Assembly: GCA_937921555.1 (NCBI GenBank)
Contig: CAKZUV010000108.1
Coordinates: forward strand, 1 to 35,309
DNA length: 35,309 nt
Source: an uncultured Saprospiraceae bacterium
GTDB taxonomy: Bacteria; Bacteroidota; Bacteroidia; Chitinophagales; Saprospiraceae
Reading direction: 5' to 3'
This document shows positions 15,276-24,500 of this stretch, piece by piece. The first letter of the stretch is position 1; every line of letters begins with the position of its first letter. The translations under genes and the position numbers were made by a program. Below the pieces are notes generated by a model. It was not told the DNA's origin, did no database searches, and worked only from the letters and a program-made list of their open reading frames with translations.

Positions 15276-16847
15276 TTAATTTTCCTTTTGATACGAAAAA
15301 GCCAACTTCTCCAGTCGTAAAGAAAGATTTTCCAGCGCGGCCTTTACCTCTTCCAGATTACTTTTTACAATTTCTGCGCGATCTTTGTTTATAAATAAAT
15401 TTCCCGTCAGGTGATTCATTTCTGCGGGTGCGTTCTGGCTGATTTTGTCCTGCTGCGCCGCAATGTATTTAGTTAAGCGTTCGAGTCGTTCGTCCCAGAA
15501 TTTTGTTATTACCTGATGGGGTTGTTTAAAAATAATTTCGGTGGCCTCCCGCTGCTGGGTTAACAGAGGAAACGTATAAATCGTATCGTTGTAGGATACA
15601 TCAATGGTGTTTTCGGAGAGTCCCCGTTTGGCCTTTATTCTGTTGATCAGATTTTCGGCTTCATCGTAAAAATTGGTGACCTGATATTCGTCGAGCGACA
15701 GTTTCCGGAACTGCTCAATGGTCATCATGTTACCTTTAAACTGATTTACTTTTTTATCAATTTGATAATAATTTTCTTTGATCGGCATCAGTTGTGCAGT
15801 CGTGGAAACGTACGGCACCTGCGTCTCATTTTTAACGTCCGCCTCAAAATCTGCTACTTCTTTTTTAAGGTTTTGCAAATTTACCACCATCGTATACCCG
15901 TGCTTGCGAATGGCATCAATCAACATTTCACGGATCACTTCGCGGTGCACAGGATAATTCCACAGACAGTGTTCCATTAAAAAACAATCCATCAAATCTA
16001 CTTGCTTGCGTCCGTTGAGAAACGCAGCAGTCCGCAGCAGCCGGATAATTTTTTTCCAGCGGCGATCATAAATTTTTATCGGATTGTCCGCATGATTGGG
16101 ATGACTGTTGTATTCGTCAATTTTTGCGGTCATTAACTGCACCGTGTTCAGTACTTCGGCGGGAACTTCAATTCCGTCAATCACCCCAGACCATTCGTCC
16201 AGTTCGGCGTTAGTCAGTTTTATTGCTTCGGGAATCTCATCCTTGTATACGTCGCGCGTATCGACGATCATCTGGACAAACTGGTTCCGTTTTTTAATAT
16301 TTCCAATTTCCAACCGGAGCAGAAAACGATCCCAGATCGGTTCGAGGCTTTGGTTACGGGGAGGAAGTTCATTGGACGCAGTAATGATTCCACGGATATT
16401 TACGTTGATATCTTCGGCACCGTTCCGGTAAATTTTTTCGTTCAGAATGGTCAGCAAAGCATTCTGAATGGCCGGCCCCGCTTTCCAGATTTCATCCAGA
16501 AAAACAATATTGGCACCCGGCAGATAGCGTTCGGTAAGTCGCTCGTACTGATCTTCTTCTTTTAGTTTTTTAATAGAAATAGGACCAAATATTTCGTCCG
16601 GCGTACTGAATTTACTCATCAGATATTCAAAAGAAATACCATCCCGAAAAGCAAACTTTAACCTTCTGGCAATCAAACTTTTCCCTACTCCCGGAGGTCC
16701 CAGCAGGAAGATACTCTCTCCGGCTACTGCGGTCAGAAAGGCCAGATTCATCGGTTGTTCCCGTTCGTAAAGTCCTTCCGAGAGTCCTTCCAATAATTTT
16801 TTTACCCGACCACGCAAGGTCACATCTATCTCCTGTTGTACTTCCAT
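15276..16847 (-). CDS. ravA: RavA-like MoxR AAA+ ATPase
   Basis: AAA+ ATPase of the MoxR group, here 523 residues. Walker A is GPPGVGKS at 50-57, Walker B IVFLDEIW at 114-121, sensor 1 ITASNE at about 155-160, and an arginine-finger region follows in PIWDRFLLRLE. A long C-terminal helical and coiled part (about 300-523) takes the place of the RavA triple-helical/LARA region. In E. coli, RavA with ViaA modulates respiratory complexes and aminoglycoside sensitivity; whether this pair does the same is inference. The gene is first of the two; its start ATG at 16847 is preceded by AT-rich DNA without a good -7 box. Confidence 0.8.
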   Translation of the reverse strand: MEVQQEIDVTLRGRVKKLLEGLSEGLYEREQPMNLAFLTAVAGESIFLLGPPGVGKSLIARRLKFAFRDGISFEYLMSKFSTPDEIFGPISIKKLKEEDQYERLTERYLPGANIVFLDEIWKAGPAIQNALLTILNEKIYRNGAEDINVNIRGIITASNELPPRNQSLEPIWDRFLLRLEIGNIKKRNQFVQMIVDTRDVYKDEIPEAIKLTNAELDEWSGVIDGIEVPAEVLNTVQLMTAKIDEYNSHPNHADNPIKIYDRRWKKIIRLLRTAAFLNGRKQVDLMDCFLMEHCLWNYPVHREVIREMLIDAIRKHGYTMVVNLQNLKKEVADFEADVKNETQVPYVSTTAQLMPIKENYYQIDKKVNQFKGNMMTIEQFRKLSLDEYQVTNFYDEAENLINRIKAKRGLSENTIDVSYNDTIYTFPLLTQQREATEIIFKQPHQVITKFWDERLERLTKYIAAQQDKISQNAPAEMNHLTGNLFINKDRAEIVKSNLEEVKAALENLSLRLEKLAFSYQKEN

Positions 16848-16913
16848 TTATTAGTTAGATTTTAAAATAATCACCATTTCCAAATAATAAACATCATTCG
16901 GGAGATTTTGTTA

Positions 16914-17074
16914 AGAGCTTGTCCAAATTTTCATGATTGTGCGAAATTGAGAAAATTTTGTTCTGAATGAGGCAAAAAACGTAGACAATGCCTTAGCATT
17001 GGCGAGGCTTTTTAACGAAATACAGACCATAATTTGCCAATTGTAGCCAATTAATGGAAGTTTAGACAAGTTCT
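16914..17074. mobile_element. 161-bp element with terminal inverted repeats (MITE-like)
   Basis: The left end AGAGCTTGTCCAAATTTTCA (16914-16933) and the inverted right end (17074-17055, read AGAACTTGTCTAAACTTCCA) agree at 16 of 20 positions. The inside is AT-rich, has no complete gene and carries a short internal palindrome GCCTTAGCATTGGCGAGGC (about 16990-17008). Read on the minus strand, the interior gives about 45 codons interrupted by a single TAA. A sequence like one end (AGAGCTTGTCTAAG) occurs alone at about 23014-23027. No target duplication could be established. It may be a non-autonomous element or a large transcript hairpin. Confidence 0.4.
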
Positions 17075-17084
17075 AAGGACTTGC

Positions 17085-18890
17085 CTAAAATCTAACCATC
17101 TTTTCTACTCTTCGGTCGGTCGCCGTTGTCATTTCTATTAAATAAACACCACTTTGCCAGTCTCCAGTAGTCAAATTTATTTGAGGATTACCGGGCAGCC
17201 ACTCTTTTTCCAATACATTTTGTCCTATTCCGTTATAAATCCGAATGGTCATCTTTTTTGATAAATCCGGATAGCGAATGATCAGATTATTTTTAAAAGG
17301 ATTGGGATATATCGTCAATTCGGCGAAAGCCAATGCTGAAATATCCGTCGTTAAACAGGGCACCGCCGGATCGTAAGGCACATTCAACGTAAAACTATTG
17401 GTACATCCCGTCGCTTCATCCACCAGTGACAAGGTGTAATTTCCGGATTCAAAAATACAAAGCGACGTTCCAAATTCGCCCGGCAGAATCTCCCCGTTGA
17501 GCAACCAGGCAATCGTGTAATCTTCCGGTAAATTATTTTGATTAAAAAGCGTCAGCAGGTTTTCTTCGTTAACGTAGGCGGGCGTAGCAGGAGGAGTTAA
17601 AAGCGTGACGGTCAGGATTTCGGAACTGGCCGGGCAACCTACCTCGCTCTCATACTGCACGTAATATTCACCCGCCTCACGCACTTCCAGTTGTGATTCC
17701 GTAGCATCCGGAATCAATACACCATCCTGAAACCACTGTATACGCTCGACGTAATTCGTTTCTAAAATAACCGACTGGCCACTGCACACTTCCGTGCTCG
17801 CCAGGGCTATAATTTCTGGATCGGCGGGAACCGCATAAACCACCACAGAATCCAAAGCAGTGACCGTGTCCACCGGATGAATAATGGTCAACCGGACCGT
17901 CAAATCGTCAATCACCAAATCACCGGTAGTAAAGCGATTAAAAGAAACCACTCCGCATTCGTCGTCTCCCAGATTTAGTCCACCGTCATCATCAATCACT
18001 TCTACCCGGTAGGTTTGCGTTCCCAGATCAAGATTGGTGCTGGCTTCGATCGGTGCAAAAGTATTGTCATAATTTGGCGTTAAAAACAAGATACTATCAT
18101 TGGCATCCAACACTTTGATGTTCATATCTGGTGCCGTACTGAAATTGGGAAAACTGGGCAGATCGCGACAACCGGATTCCAGCACTTCGATACTGGTCAG
18201 CAGATAACCTACCGTATCAATGATCGCCTGGTACTGAATTGGATAGACACCCGGTTCGGTATAGGTTTGCGGATTGGGTTGTTCGTTGATGGTAGAATTT
18301 CCATTACCAAAATCCCAGAAATAACTGATTCCATCCTGACCACCGGAAGGAATGTTATTAACAATGCTCACTTCTGTTGGTCCGCAACTAATGTTATTCG
18401 TCAAACTAAACCCCGCCGTATTGCTGGACGCCGGGTTGATGACCATTCTGAACCGGAAAGAAGCCGTCTGGGTAATCACAGATACCTGCGCTGCGATGGT
18501 TATCTCTACTACGAAGGTATCTGCCAGCAGCGGCGTTCCGCAAAACTGGATACAACCATCCGTTTCTTCGTCTGGATTATATTCGGTTTGAGCAGTTTCC
18601 CAGGTCATTCCCGGAGGTAAATTATTGATGGAAATAAGGGTGATATTCTGAATATCCAATCCTGCCGGAGTCCCCGGATCAATCGCGTTGACGGGCGTCG
18701 TCGTTTTGGGCATTCTGAAATTCAGGGCCTCCGAATAACTGGCACCTACCGTTCCGTCGGGCATGGTGCTGAGGAAAAGCGTGTCTTCCGGCAGCGTAGG
18801 TAAATCAACGATACATTCACCGCAATTTTGTGCACTGATATTTCCAAAAAAAGCGGAAAAAATAAAAAGTACGAGTCCAATTTTTTTCAT
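17085..18890 (-). CDS. secreted PKD-domain protein with T9SS sorting domain
   Basis: A 601-residue surface or secreted protein. A signal peptide covers residues 1-20 (cleavage at NISA-Q). A Cys-containing module follows (about 85-130: NLPPGMTWE, then GCIQFCGTPLLADTF). A PKD-like domain comes next (about 180-225: FWDFGNGNST and TYTEPGVYPIQYQA), then Ig-like segments with repeated Gly/Val patterns. A type A T9SS C-terminal domain ends the protein (YPNPFKNNLIIRY ... SGVYLIEMTTATDRR, about the last 80 residues). No enzyme motif was seen; adhesin or structural roles are possible. It ends next to the inverted-repeat element and lies downstream of a similar but shorter cargo gene. Confidence 0.8.
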   Translation of the reverse strand: MKKIGLVLFIFSAFFGNISAQNCGECIVDLPTLPEDTLFLSTMPDGTVGASYSEALNFRMPKTTTPVNAIDPGTPAGLDIQNITLISINNLPPGMTWETAQTEYNPDEETDGCIQFCGTPLLADTFVVEITIAAQVSVITQTASFRFRMVINPASSNTAGFSLTNNISCGPTEVSIVNNIPSGGQDGISYFWDFGNGNSTINEQPNPQTYTEPGVYPIQYQAIIDTVGYLLTSIEVLESGCRDLPSFPNFSTAPDMNIKVLDANDSILFLTPNYDNTFAPIEASTNLDLGTQTYRVEVIDDDGGLNLGDDECGVVSFNRFTTGDLVIDDLTVRLTIIHPVDTVTALDSVVVYAVPADPEIIALASTEVCSGQSVILETNYVERIQWFQDGVLIPDATESQLEVREAGEYYVQYESEVGCPASSEILTVTLLTPPATPAYVNEENLLTLFNQNNLPEDYTIAWLLNGEILPGEFGTSLCIFESGNYTLSLVDEATGCTNSFTLNVPYDPAVPCLTTDISALAFAELTIYPNPFKNNLIIRYPDLSKKMTIRIYNGIGQNVLEKEWLPGNPQINLTTGDWQSGVYLIEMTTATDRRVEKMVRF

Positions 18891-19025
18891 GATTTTTTAA
18901 TTTAGGAATGTATTTTAATAAAATAATCAACAGGCCGTGCCTCACCGTGACGGCAAGCCGGAAATTCTGATACTGGGAAAATAACTGGATGTAGTGTGGG
19001 AATGGGAAAAGAGAAAAAAGTTTAA

Positions 19026-19073
19026 AAATTGCCGGAACGCCCTTTATTTACTTGGGATAAATTCCGGCAATTT
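19026..19073 (-). terminator. hairpin terminator downstream of the 284-codon cargo gene
   Basis: AAATTGCCGGAA (19026-19037) and TTCCGGCAATTT (19062-19073) are perfectly complementary over 12 bp with a 24-nt loop. On the minus strand a T-rich stretch follows (complement of 19010-19025), as in an intrinsic terminator for the gene ending at 19155. The long loop is unusual. Another small stem, GCCGT...ACGGC, is at about 18932-18952. Confidence 0.5.
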
Positions 19074-19154
19074 CTAACGTGTTGTATTTAGTATTAGCTA
19101 TGATAAAACAATAATTTTCCAATTTATGACTGGAACTCATTATTTGATCATTAC

Positions 19155-19973
19155 TTATTTTAAAATGACCATTTTACTGGAAACTCTGGATTGACCGTTG
19201 GAGAAACTATAATTGTAAATACCATTTTGAAGTTGACTTCCGTCGAATGGAATACGGTTGGTACCTGCCAGAATATTTACTTTTTCTGTGTGGACCCGTT
19301 TTCCAACCAGATCAAAAACTTCAAAGGTTAATACTTCCTGTGAAAGAGAAGTCACTTCAATCGTCGTCTCATAACCAAACGGATTCGGTGTATTGACCAG
19401 CGAAAGCTGCTCTTTTAAATAGTCGCGGGTGCTGGTCGTCATACAGGCACCTTCTTCGCGGACTTCCAGAAAATAATTTCCGTCGGCGCCGGGAATCGCT
19501 CCGGAATTATCTGGTAACGTGACGGGTTGAGAAATAATATTGGTATGCACCACCGCATTCACCATTATATCCTTTATACCTACATCATTAGGATTAGTGG
19601 GCGTTCCAAAAAGAACAATACAAGAAAGTGTATCTTGCGGGACCAGGACACAGGTAGGCGGATTACACGCATAGCTCATACCATCCGGCAGATTATTAAC
19701 GGCTCCGGTGGTAGCTACCGTTACAGAGTCAATCTCCAACTGAATACCGGAAAAATTCAAATTAGGCGGTACCTTTACGGTAATCACAAATTCGTAAGAT
19801 TCGTTGATACACGCTGGCACGTCAATTCCACCGTCGGGACGATCCTCTCTGAAAGGCGAAGGATAAACACCAATAGCAGAATCCCGAAATAATTCATCCG
19901 GCACACAGGATTGTGCGCTGATCAGCGTTACAAAAAAGGAGGCAAATAAGAAAAGTACAATTTTTTTCATCAT
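19155..19973 (-). CDS. secreted protein with T9SS sorting domain, paralogous module
   Basis: A 272-residue exported protein. The frame is open back to a TTG at 20009, but the ATG at 19973 (or the next one at 19970) puts the signal peptide MKKIVLFLFASFFVTLISA at the N-terminus and is preferred. After cleavage near SAQ-S comes a domain with NLPDGMSYACNPPTCV and LFGTPTNPNDVG. This is the same arrangement as NLPPGMTW...GTPLLAD in the neighbouring 601-residue protein. The C-terminus is a type A T9SS domain (NPFGYETTIEV, FEVFDLVGKRVHTE, NGIYNYSFSNGQSR). It is probably co-regulated with the next gene; the hairpin between them suggests separate or attenuated transcription. Confidence 0.75.
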   Translation of the reverse strand: MMKKIVLFLFASFFVTLISAQSCVPDELFRDSAIGVYPSPFREDRPDGGIDVPACINESYEFVITVKVPPNLNFSGIQLEIDSVTVATTGAVNNLPDGMSYACNPPTCVLVPQDTLSCIVLFGTPTNPNDVGIKDIMVNAVVHTNIISQPVTLPDNSGAIPGADGNYFLEVREEGACMTTSTRDYLKEQLSLVNTPNPFGYETTIEVTSLSQEVLTFEVFDLVGKRVHTEKVNILAGTNRIPFDGSQLQNGIYNYSFSNGQSRVSSKMVILK

Positions 19974-20286
19974 ATTATTTTTAAGTAAAAAGGCAGATTT
20001 ATATTGCAAGTTATCTCTTTTTCGACGGTAAAAATGACGGCAAACGCTAATTTAAGATTTTTTTAATACCCTTTACCTGATATTTATCCCTTTGATTTTA
20101 CTAATTTTGCCCTTACTGTTTCTCCACACTACGTTGAATTTTACCTGATTTATTAATTCGATTCCATTCCTTATCAATTGCTGCGATAAGAGAACTTACG
20201 TGTTTATTATAAATACACCTGGTTATTTCTTATCTTTTGGCAGTCTTACGGAAGTTAGTAATGGTTAAACCGAACAATTGAGTATT
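19974..20286. other. divergent regulatory region, no gene
   Basis: This 313-bp spacer separates two divergent genes and must contain both promoters. On the plus strand TAATTTTG (20102-20109) fits the -7 consensus, giving a start near 20115 and a leader of about 170 nt before the TonB receptor; its -33 region is poor. On the minus strand TTAGCGTTTG (20050-20041) is one base too long between TA and TTTG. No riboswitch motif was recognised in the leader. Confidence 0.35.
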
Positions 20287-22635
20287 ATGAAAAAATCTAT
20301 CCTCCTGAGTGTCCTGGCATTCTTCCTTCTTAACTGTTTTAGTACAAATTTGTTGGCCCAGAAAGTAGAGATAGTGGGACAAATACTAGATCAGCTATCC
20401 GGTGACCCGCTAATTTCGGCTACTGTAAGGGCGGGTGATACGGGTACCACCACCGACCTGGATGGTAACTTTGTGCTAAATTTAAATCCCGGCGATTATA
20501 CCCTTTCTTATTCTTACATTGGCTACGAAACGGGCAAAATAGATATTCGCGTAGAAGAAAACAGACCACTCCAACTGTCACTCCAACTTTCCGAAACAAC
20601 CAATATTTTGCAAACGGCCACCGTCACCAGTGGTCGCTACGAAAAACCGCTGGGCGAAGTAACCGTCTCGCTGGAAGTCATCAAACCAGCCTTGATTGAT
20701 AATACCAATGCCACTTCCGTCGATCAGGTACTCGACAAAGTTCCGGGGGTCAACATCATCGACGGACAACCTAATATCCGGGGTGGATCGGGCTGGTCTT
20801 ACGGTGCGGGTAGCAGAGTCCTGGTACTGGTAGATGATATTCCGATTTTGCAGGCGGACGCAGGCAACACCAACTGGGGAGATATTCCGGTTGAAAATAT
20901 TGAGCAGGTCGAAGTCGTAAAAGGTGCCGCCTCTGCCCTTTACGGTTCGTCGGCCATGAACGGAATTATTAATATTCGTACTGCTTACGCAAAATCCAAG
21001 CCTGTCACTAAATTTTCAACTTACTACACCGGTTACATGAATCCGGCCGACGAAGAAAAAATCTGGTGGGACGGAGATCCGGAGGAACCGGTCGTTCCGA
21101 CTTTGTGCGAAGGTCCCATTTCTGATACCTGCCGGATGCGCACCAACTATCGTCCTTACGCCGTGGGCATCAGTGCTTCGCACCGGCAAAAATTTGGAAA
21201 ATTTGATTTGGTCCTGAGTAGTTTTGTTCGGAAAAATGAGGGATACCGCGAAAATAATTACGGCGATCATCAACGATTTAATTTTGGGACGCGCTACCGT
21301 TTGAGTGACCGGCTGAGTTTTGGTTTGAATGGAAATTTCAATACCAGCCGGAACATCAGCTATTTTTACTGGCTCGACGGAGGTGCCGGAGCGTACCGGG
21401 CCAATGCGACCGAACAGACGGGAGAACCGTCCCGAAGACTACGCTACACGCTTGATCCTTTTATCACTTATTTTGACAAATCCGGTAACCGGCATAAGGT
21501 ACAGGGGCGTTTTTATAATATTGACAATAAAAATACAGAAAATCAATCCAACGCTTCCAAACTTTATTACGGTGAATATCAGTTCCAGAAAAAATTCGAT
21601 AAACTCGGGCTGGTAACTACCGCCGGAATTGTCGGAACCAGAACCAATGTACGTGCAGAACTTTATGGTGACACGACTTTTACCTCCAACAACGTTGCCG
21701 GTTTTTTACAATTAGAAAAGAAGATCGGTACCCGGCTTAATATTTCCGGTGGTGTCCGATACGAACGCAACACCCAGTTACGACCCGAAGTTTTTCAGCA
21801 GGATACTTTGCCGGGTGGAAAAGTAACCGAGTCCCGTCCCATCTTCCGGCTGGGAACCAGTTATCAGGTGGGGGCCGCGACGTTTCTTCGTGCCTCCTTT
21901 GGACAAGGCTACCGCTACCCTACCATCGCCGAACGATTTATTACCACCCAGGCGGCCGGATTGAATATTGCCGCCAATCCCAGCCTGAATTCCGAGACCG
22001 GATGGAGCGGAGAATTCGGGATCAAACAAGGATTTAAGATAGGTGGTTTCAGTGGTTTTGTGGATGCTTCCGCTTTCTGGACGGAATACCAGGACATGAT
22101 CGAATTCAATCTTTTTAACGTAGGCTTTCTGATTGCCTTTCAGGCCCGTAACATTGGTGATACACGAATCAGAGGACTTGAGTTAAACATGGGTGGACAG
22201 GGAGATCTCTGGGGAATGCCGACGACGCTGCTGGCCGGGTATACGTTTACCGATCCAAGGTTTAAAGTCTTTGACGAAGAGGCCAACCGAACGTCAAGCG
22301 CAGATTATAATGTTTTGAAATACCGTTATCGTCACAATGTAAAATTTGACGTGGAAACGCAGATGAAAGCTTTTTCTGTCGGTGTCGCCGCTAATTACAC
22401 GAGCCGGATGGAAGCGATTGATAATGTACTGACATTGCTGGCCGGAATCGGGGAATTTCGGGAAACGCACGATACGGGCGTTTTGCTGGTTGGTGTACGG
22501 GCAGCGTACCGTCCTTTTGACGGCGCCAAGGTTTCTTTACTGGTTAATAATTTATTGAACAAAGAATATTCGCAGCGACCGGGATTGCTGGAAGCGCCAA
22601 GGAATGTGACGGTTAGGTTGGATTATAGTTTTTAA
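20287..22635 (+). CDS. TonB-dependent receptor with CarboxypepD-like N-terminal domain
   Basis: A 782-residue outer-membrane importer. The ATG at 20287 is chosen over a TTG three codons upstream because it starts the signal peptide (MKKSILLSVLAFFLLN..., cleavage near LLA-Q). A carboxypeptidase-regulatory-like beta-sandwich spans about 28-105 (VGQILDQLSGDPLISATV, DLDGNFVLNL, YTLSYSYIGY). The plug follows (VDQVLDKVPGVNIIDG, NIRGGSGWSYG, EQVEVVKGAASALYGSSAMNGIINI) and then a long barrel ending in aromatic YSF. There is no SusD partner beside it, so a carbohydrate system is less likely than a metal-chelate, peptide or other ligand. Substrate unknown. Confidence 0.85.
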   Translation: MKKSILLSVLAFFLLNCFSTNLLAQKVEIVGQILDQLSGDPLISATVRAGDTGTTTDLDGNFVLNLNPGDYTLSYSYIGYETGKIDIRVEENRPLQLSLQLSETTNILQTATVTSGRYEKPLGEVTVSLEVIKPALIDNTNATSVDQVLDKVPGVNIIDGQPNIRGGSGWSYGAGSRVLVLVDDIPILQADAGNTNWGDIPVENIEQVEVVKGAASALYGSSAMNGIINIRTAYAKSKPVTKFSTYYTGYMNPADEEKIWWDGDPEEPVVPTLCEGPISDTCRMRTNYRPYAVGISASHRQKFGKFDLVLSSFVRKNEGYRENNYGDHQRFNFGTRYRLSDRLSFGLNGNFNTSRNISYFYWLDGGAGAYRANATEQTGEPSRRLRYTLDPFITYFDKSGNRHKVQGRFYNIDNKNTENQSNASKLYYGEYQFQKKFDKLGLVTTAGIVGTRTNVRAELYGDTTFTSNNVAGFLQLEKKIGTRLNISGGVRYERNTQLRPEVFQQDTLPGGKVTESRPIFRLGTSYQVGAATFLRASFGQGYRYPTIAERFITTQAAGLNIAANPSLNSETGWSGEFGIKQGFKIGGFSGFVDASAFWTEYQDMIEFNLFNVGFLIAFQARNIGDTRIRGLELNMGGQGDLWGMPTTLLAGYTFTDPRFKVFDEEANRTSSADYNVLKYRYRHNVKFDVETQMKAFSVGVAANYTSRMEAIDNVLTLLAGIGEFRETHDTGVLLVGVRAAYRPFDGAKVSLLVNNLLNKEYSQRPGLLEAPRNVTVRLDYSF

Positions 22636-22764
22636 GGAAAAATGAATATCGAATATTGGATATTGATTCGGTGAATATTGAATTATCAAAAACTGAAAAG
22701 CTCCGTTTTATCAATGATAAGTTTCAATCAATATTCCTGATTGGATATTGAATATTCGATATTT
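22636..22764. repeat. inverted AT-rich repeat after the TonB receptor
   Basis: The spacer 22636-23063 (428 bp) begins with a region built from GAATATTG and GATATTGA words. AATATCGAATATT (about 22648-22660) recurs inverted in AATATTCGATATT (about 22751-22763), 13 bp complementary, over a loop of about 90 nt that itself contains further copies. It can form a large cruciform or a transcript terminator-like stem. The words are not in an 8-bp phase, unlike the arrays elsewhere. Confidence 0.5.
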
Positions 22765-22842
22765 CTAAAACCCTAACATCGCCCGCACTTCCACCGCATA
22801 CGTACTACCCGTCGTAATCGAGGTCTGTGCCTTATCTTTCAG
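22765..22842 (-). pseudogene. possible C-terminal gene remnant
   Basis: On the minus strand 25 codons before a TAG at 22767-22765 read like genuine protein: KDKAQTSITTGSTYAVEVR, then AMLGF, then stop. A TGA lies just upstream in the same frame, so only this tail remains. I could not assign a family. The balanced composition, unlike the AT-rich surroundings, is the reason for flagging it; chance cannot be ruled out. Confidence 0.3.
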
Positions 22843-22920
22843 AATTCATAAAATAAGGGATGTGCGAATCTGCAATTTTCATCTCAACCTACCCCATCTA
22901 TCCATCTCCTCAAAAAAGCC

Positions 22921-22961
22921 TGACAAAATGTCACCTTTCCCTCCGTTTTCTTGTATATTTG
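22921..22961 (+). promoter_or_regulatory. miaB promoter region with palindromic operator-like site
   Basis: TATATTTG at 22954-22961 is a perfect TAnnTTTG -7 box. The -33 region is not a good match, but the perfect palindrome TGACA-AAA-TGTCA (22921-22933) lies exactly there, where a regulator would block or replace -33 contacts. The leader to the miaB ATG is about 95 nt and contains a lone copy of the inverted-repeat end AGAGCTTGTCTAAG. Confidence 0.45.
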
Positions 22962-23063
22962 CAAACAGAATTCAATAAAAAAGGGTAAAATCTTTAAAGT
23001 AAGTCTATAGACTAAGAGCTTGTCTAAGAATTTACCTGAAATCAAGTGTTTTAACATCGCTTT

Positions 23064-24500
23064 ATGTACGACAATAATCCAACCTTAGATCCACACAAAC
23101 CGCTCGACGAGTCGCAGCAGGGATCGGTATATTTTAAGAACGCAGAGGTAGCCGGTGATCCCGAAAAAGGAATACGCCACTTCTACATCGAAAGCTACGG
23201 CTGCGCCATGAATTTCAGCGACAGCGAAATCGTCGCTTCGATCCTGGGCGACGTAGGTTTTCAGCCAACCCGGGATATGGAAATCGCAGATTTGATTCTT
23301 ATCAATACGTGCTCCATCCGGGAGAAAGCTGAACAAAATGTCCGCCAGCGTCTCCGGATTTTTGATCAGGTAAAGAAACGCAGAAAAGGAACCCTCGTGG
23401 GAGTCCTCGGTTGTATGGCCGAACGACTCAAAGCCAAACTGATGGAGGAAGAAAAACTCGTCGATATGGTCCTCGGACCGGATGCCTACCGGGATCTGCC
23501 CAAATTGGTCGCCGAAGCTTCACAAGGTGAAAAAGGGATCAACGTTTTGTTGTCCCGCGAAGAGACCTACGCGGACATCAGTCCTATGCGTCTGGACAGC
23601 AACGGCGTGGTTGCTTTTATTTCGATTATGCGGGGTTGTGACAATATGTGTTCATTTTGTGTAGTACCGTTTACGAGAGGTCGGGAGCGGAGTCGGAATG
23701 CCTTTAGTATCATCGCCGAAGCGACGGATTTGTATCAGCGTGGTTACCGGGAGGTTACGTTGCTGGGACAAAACGTAGATTCTTACAAATGGGAAAATCC
23801 GGACTCCAAAGAAGTTGTCAACTTTGCCAACCTGCTGGAAATGGTGGCGCTGGTGCACCCGGATTTAAGAATTCGTTTCTCCACTTCGCATCCGAAAGAT
23901 ATCACCGATGAGGTTTTATATACGATCAAAAAATACGAAAACATCTGTAATTATATTCACCTGCCGGTACAGTCCGGAAACAGCCGCGTCCTGAAATTAA
24001 TGAACCGGACGTACGACCGTGAATGGTACCTTGAACGGGTCAAAGCAATTTACCGTATTATACCTGACTGCGCTATTTCGGCGGATATCATCACCGGATT
24101 TTGCAGTGAAACAGAGGAGGAACATCAGGATACGCTCAGCATTATGCGGGAGTCCGACTATACCATGTCTTACATGTTTTATTATTCGGAAAGACCCGGC
24201 ACGCTCGCCGCAAGAAAGTACCCGGATGATATTCCACTGGACGTAAAAAAACGCAGATTACAGGAGGTCGTTGATTTACAAATGGAAATGTCACACGCCA
24301 ATAACCAAAGAGATATTGGAAAAACATTTAGAGTGTTAATCGAAGGAGATTCCAAAAAATCTGACCAGCAATTTAAAGGCCGCAGCGGACAAAACAAGAT
24401 GGTTATTTTTAATAAAAAAGAAAATCTGAAAGCAGGTGATTACGTGAATGTAAAAATTAATTCCGTGACACGTGCAACGCTGCTGGGTGAGATCGTTTGA
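23064..24500 (+). CDS. miaB: tRNA-2-methylthio-N6-dimethylallyladenosine synthase MiaB
   Basis: Radical SAM methylthiotransferase that adds the 2-methylthio group to i6A37 of tRNAs reading UNN codons. The 478 residues contain all six cysteines. Cys47 (SYGCAMN), Cys83 (NTCSIREKA) and Cys117 (GCMAER) bind the auxiliary cluster, and Cys192, 196 and 199 in [20 protein letters not shown] bind the SAM cluster. A TRAM domain forms the last 65 or so residues. The N-terminal 35 residues are an extension typical of Bacteroidota MiaB. It heads the conserved run of housekeeping genes to groEL. Confidence 0.96.
   Translation: MYDNNPTLDPHKPLDESQQGSVYFKNAEVAGDPEKGIRHFYIESYGCAMNFSDSEIVASILGDVGFQPTRDMEIADLILINTCSIREKAEQNVRQRLRIFDQVKKRRKGTLVGVLGCMAERLKAKLMEEEKLVDMVLGPDAYRDLPKLVAEASQGEKGINVLLSREETYADISPMRLDSNGVVAFISIMRGCDNMCSFCVVPFTRGRERSRNAFSIIAEATDLYQRGYREVTLLGQNVDSYKWENPDSKEVVNFANLLEMVALVHPDLRIRFSTSHPKDITDEVLYTIKKYENICNYIHLPVQSGNSRVLKLMNRTYDREWYLERVKAIYRIIPDCAISADIITGFCSETEEEHQDTLSIMRESDYTMSYMFYYSERPGTLAARKYPDDIPLDVKKRRLQEVVDLQMEMSHANNQRDIGKTFRVLIEGDSKKSDQQFKGRSGQNKMVIFNKKENLKAGDYVNVKINSVTRATLLGEIV

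Noticed and set aside
22949-22963. TTTGCA upstream of miaB as a sigma54 -12 element
   Set aside because: No GG lies 12 bp upstream; the TAnnTTTG reading explains the sequence better.
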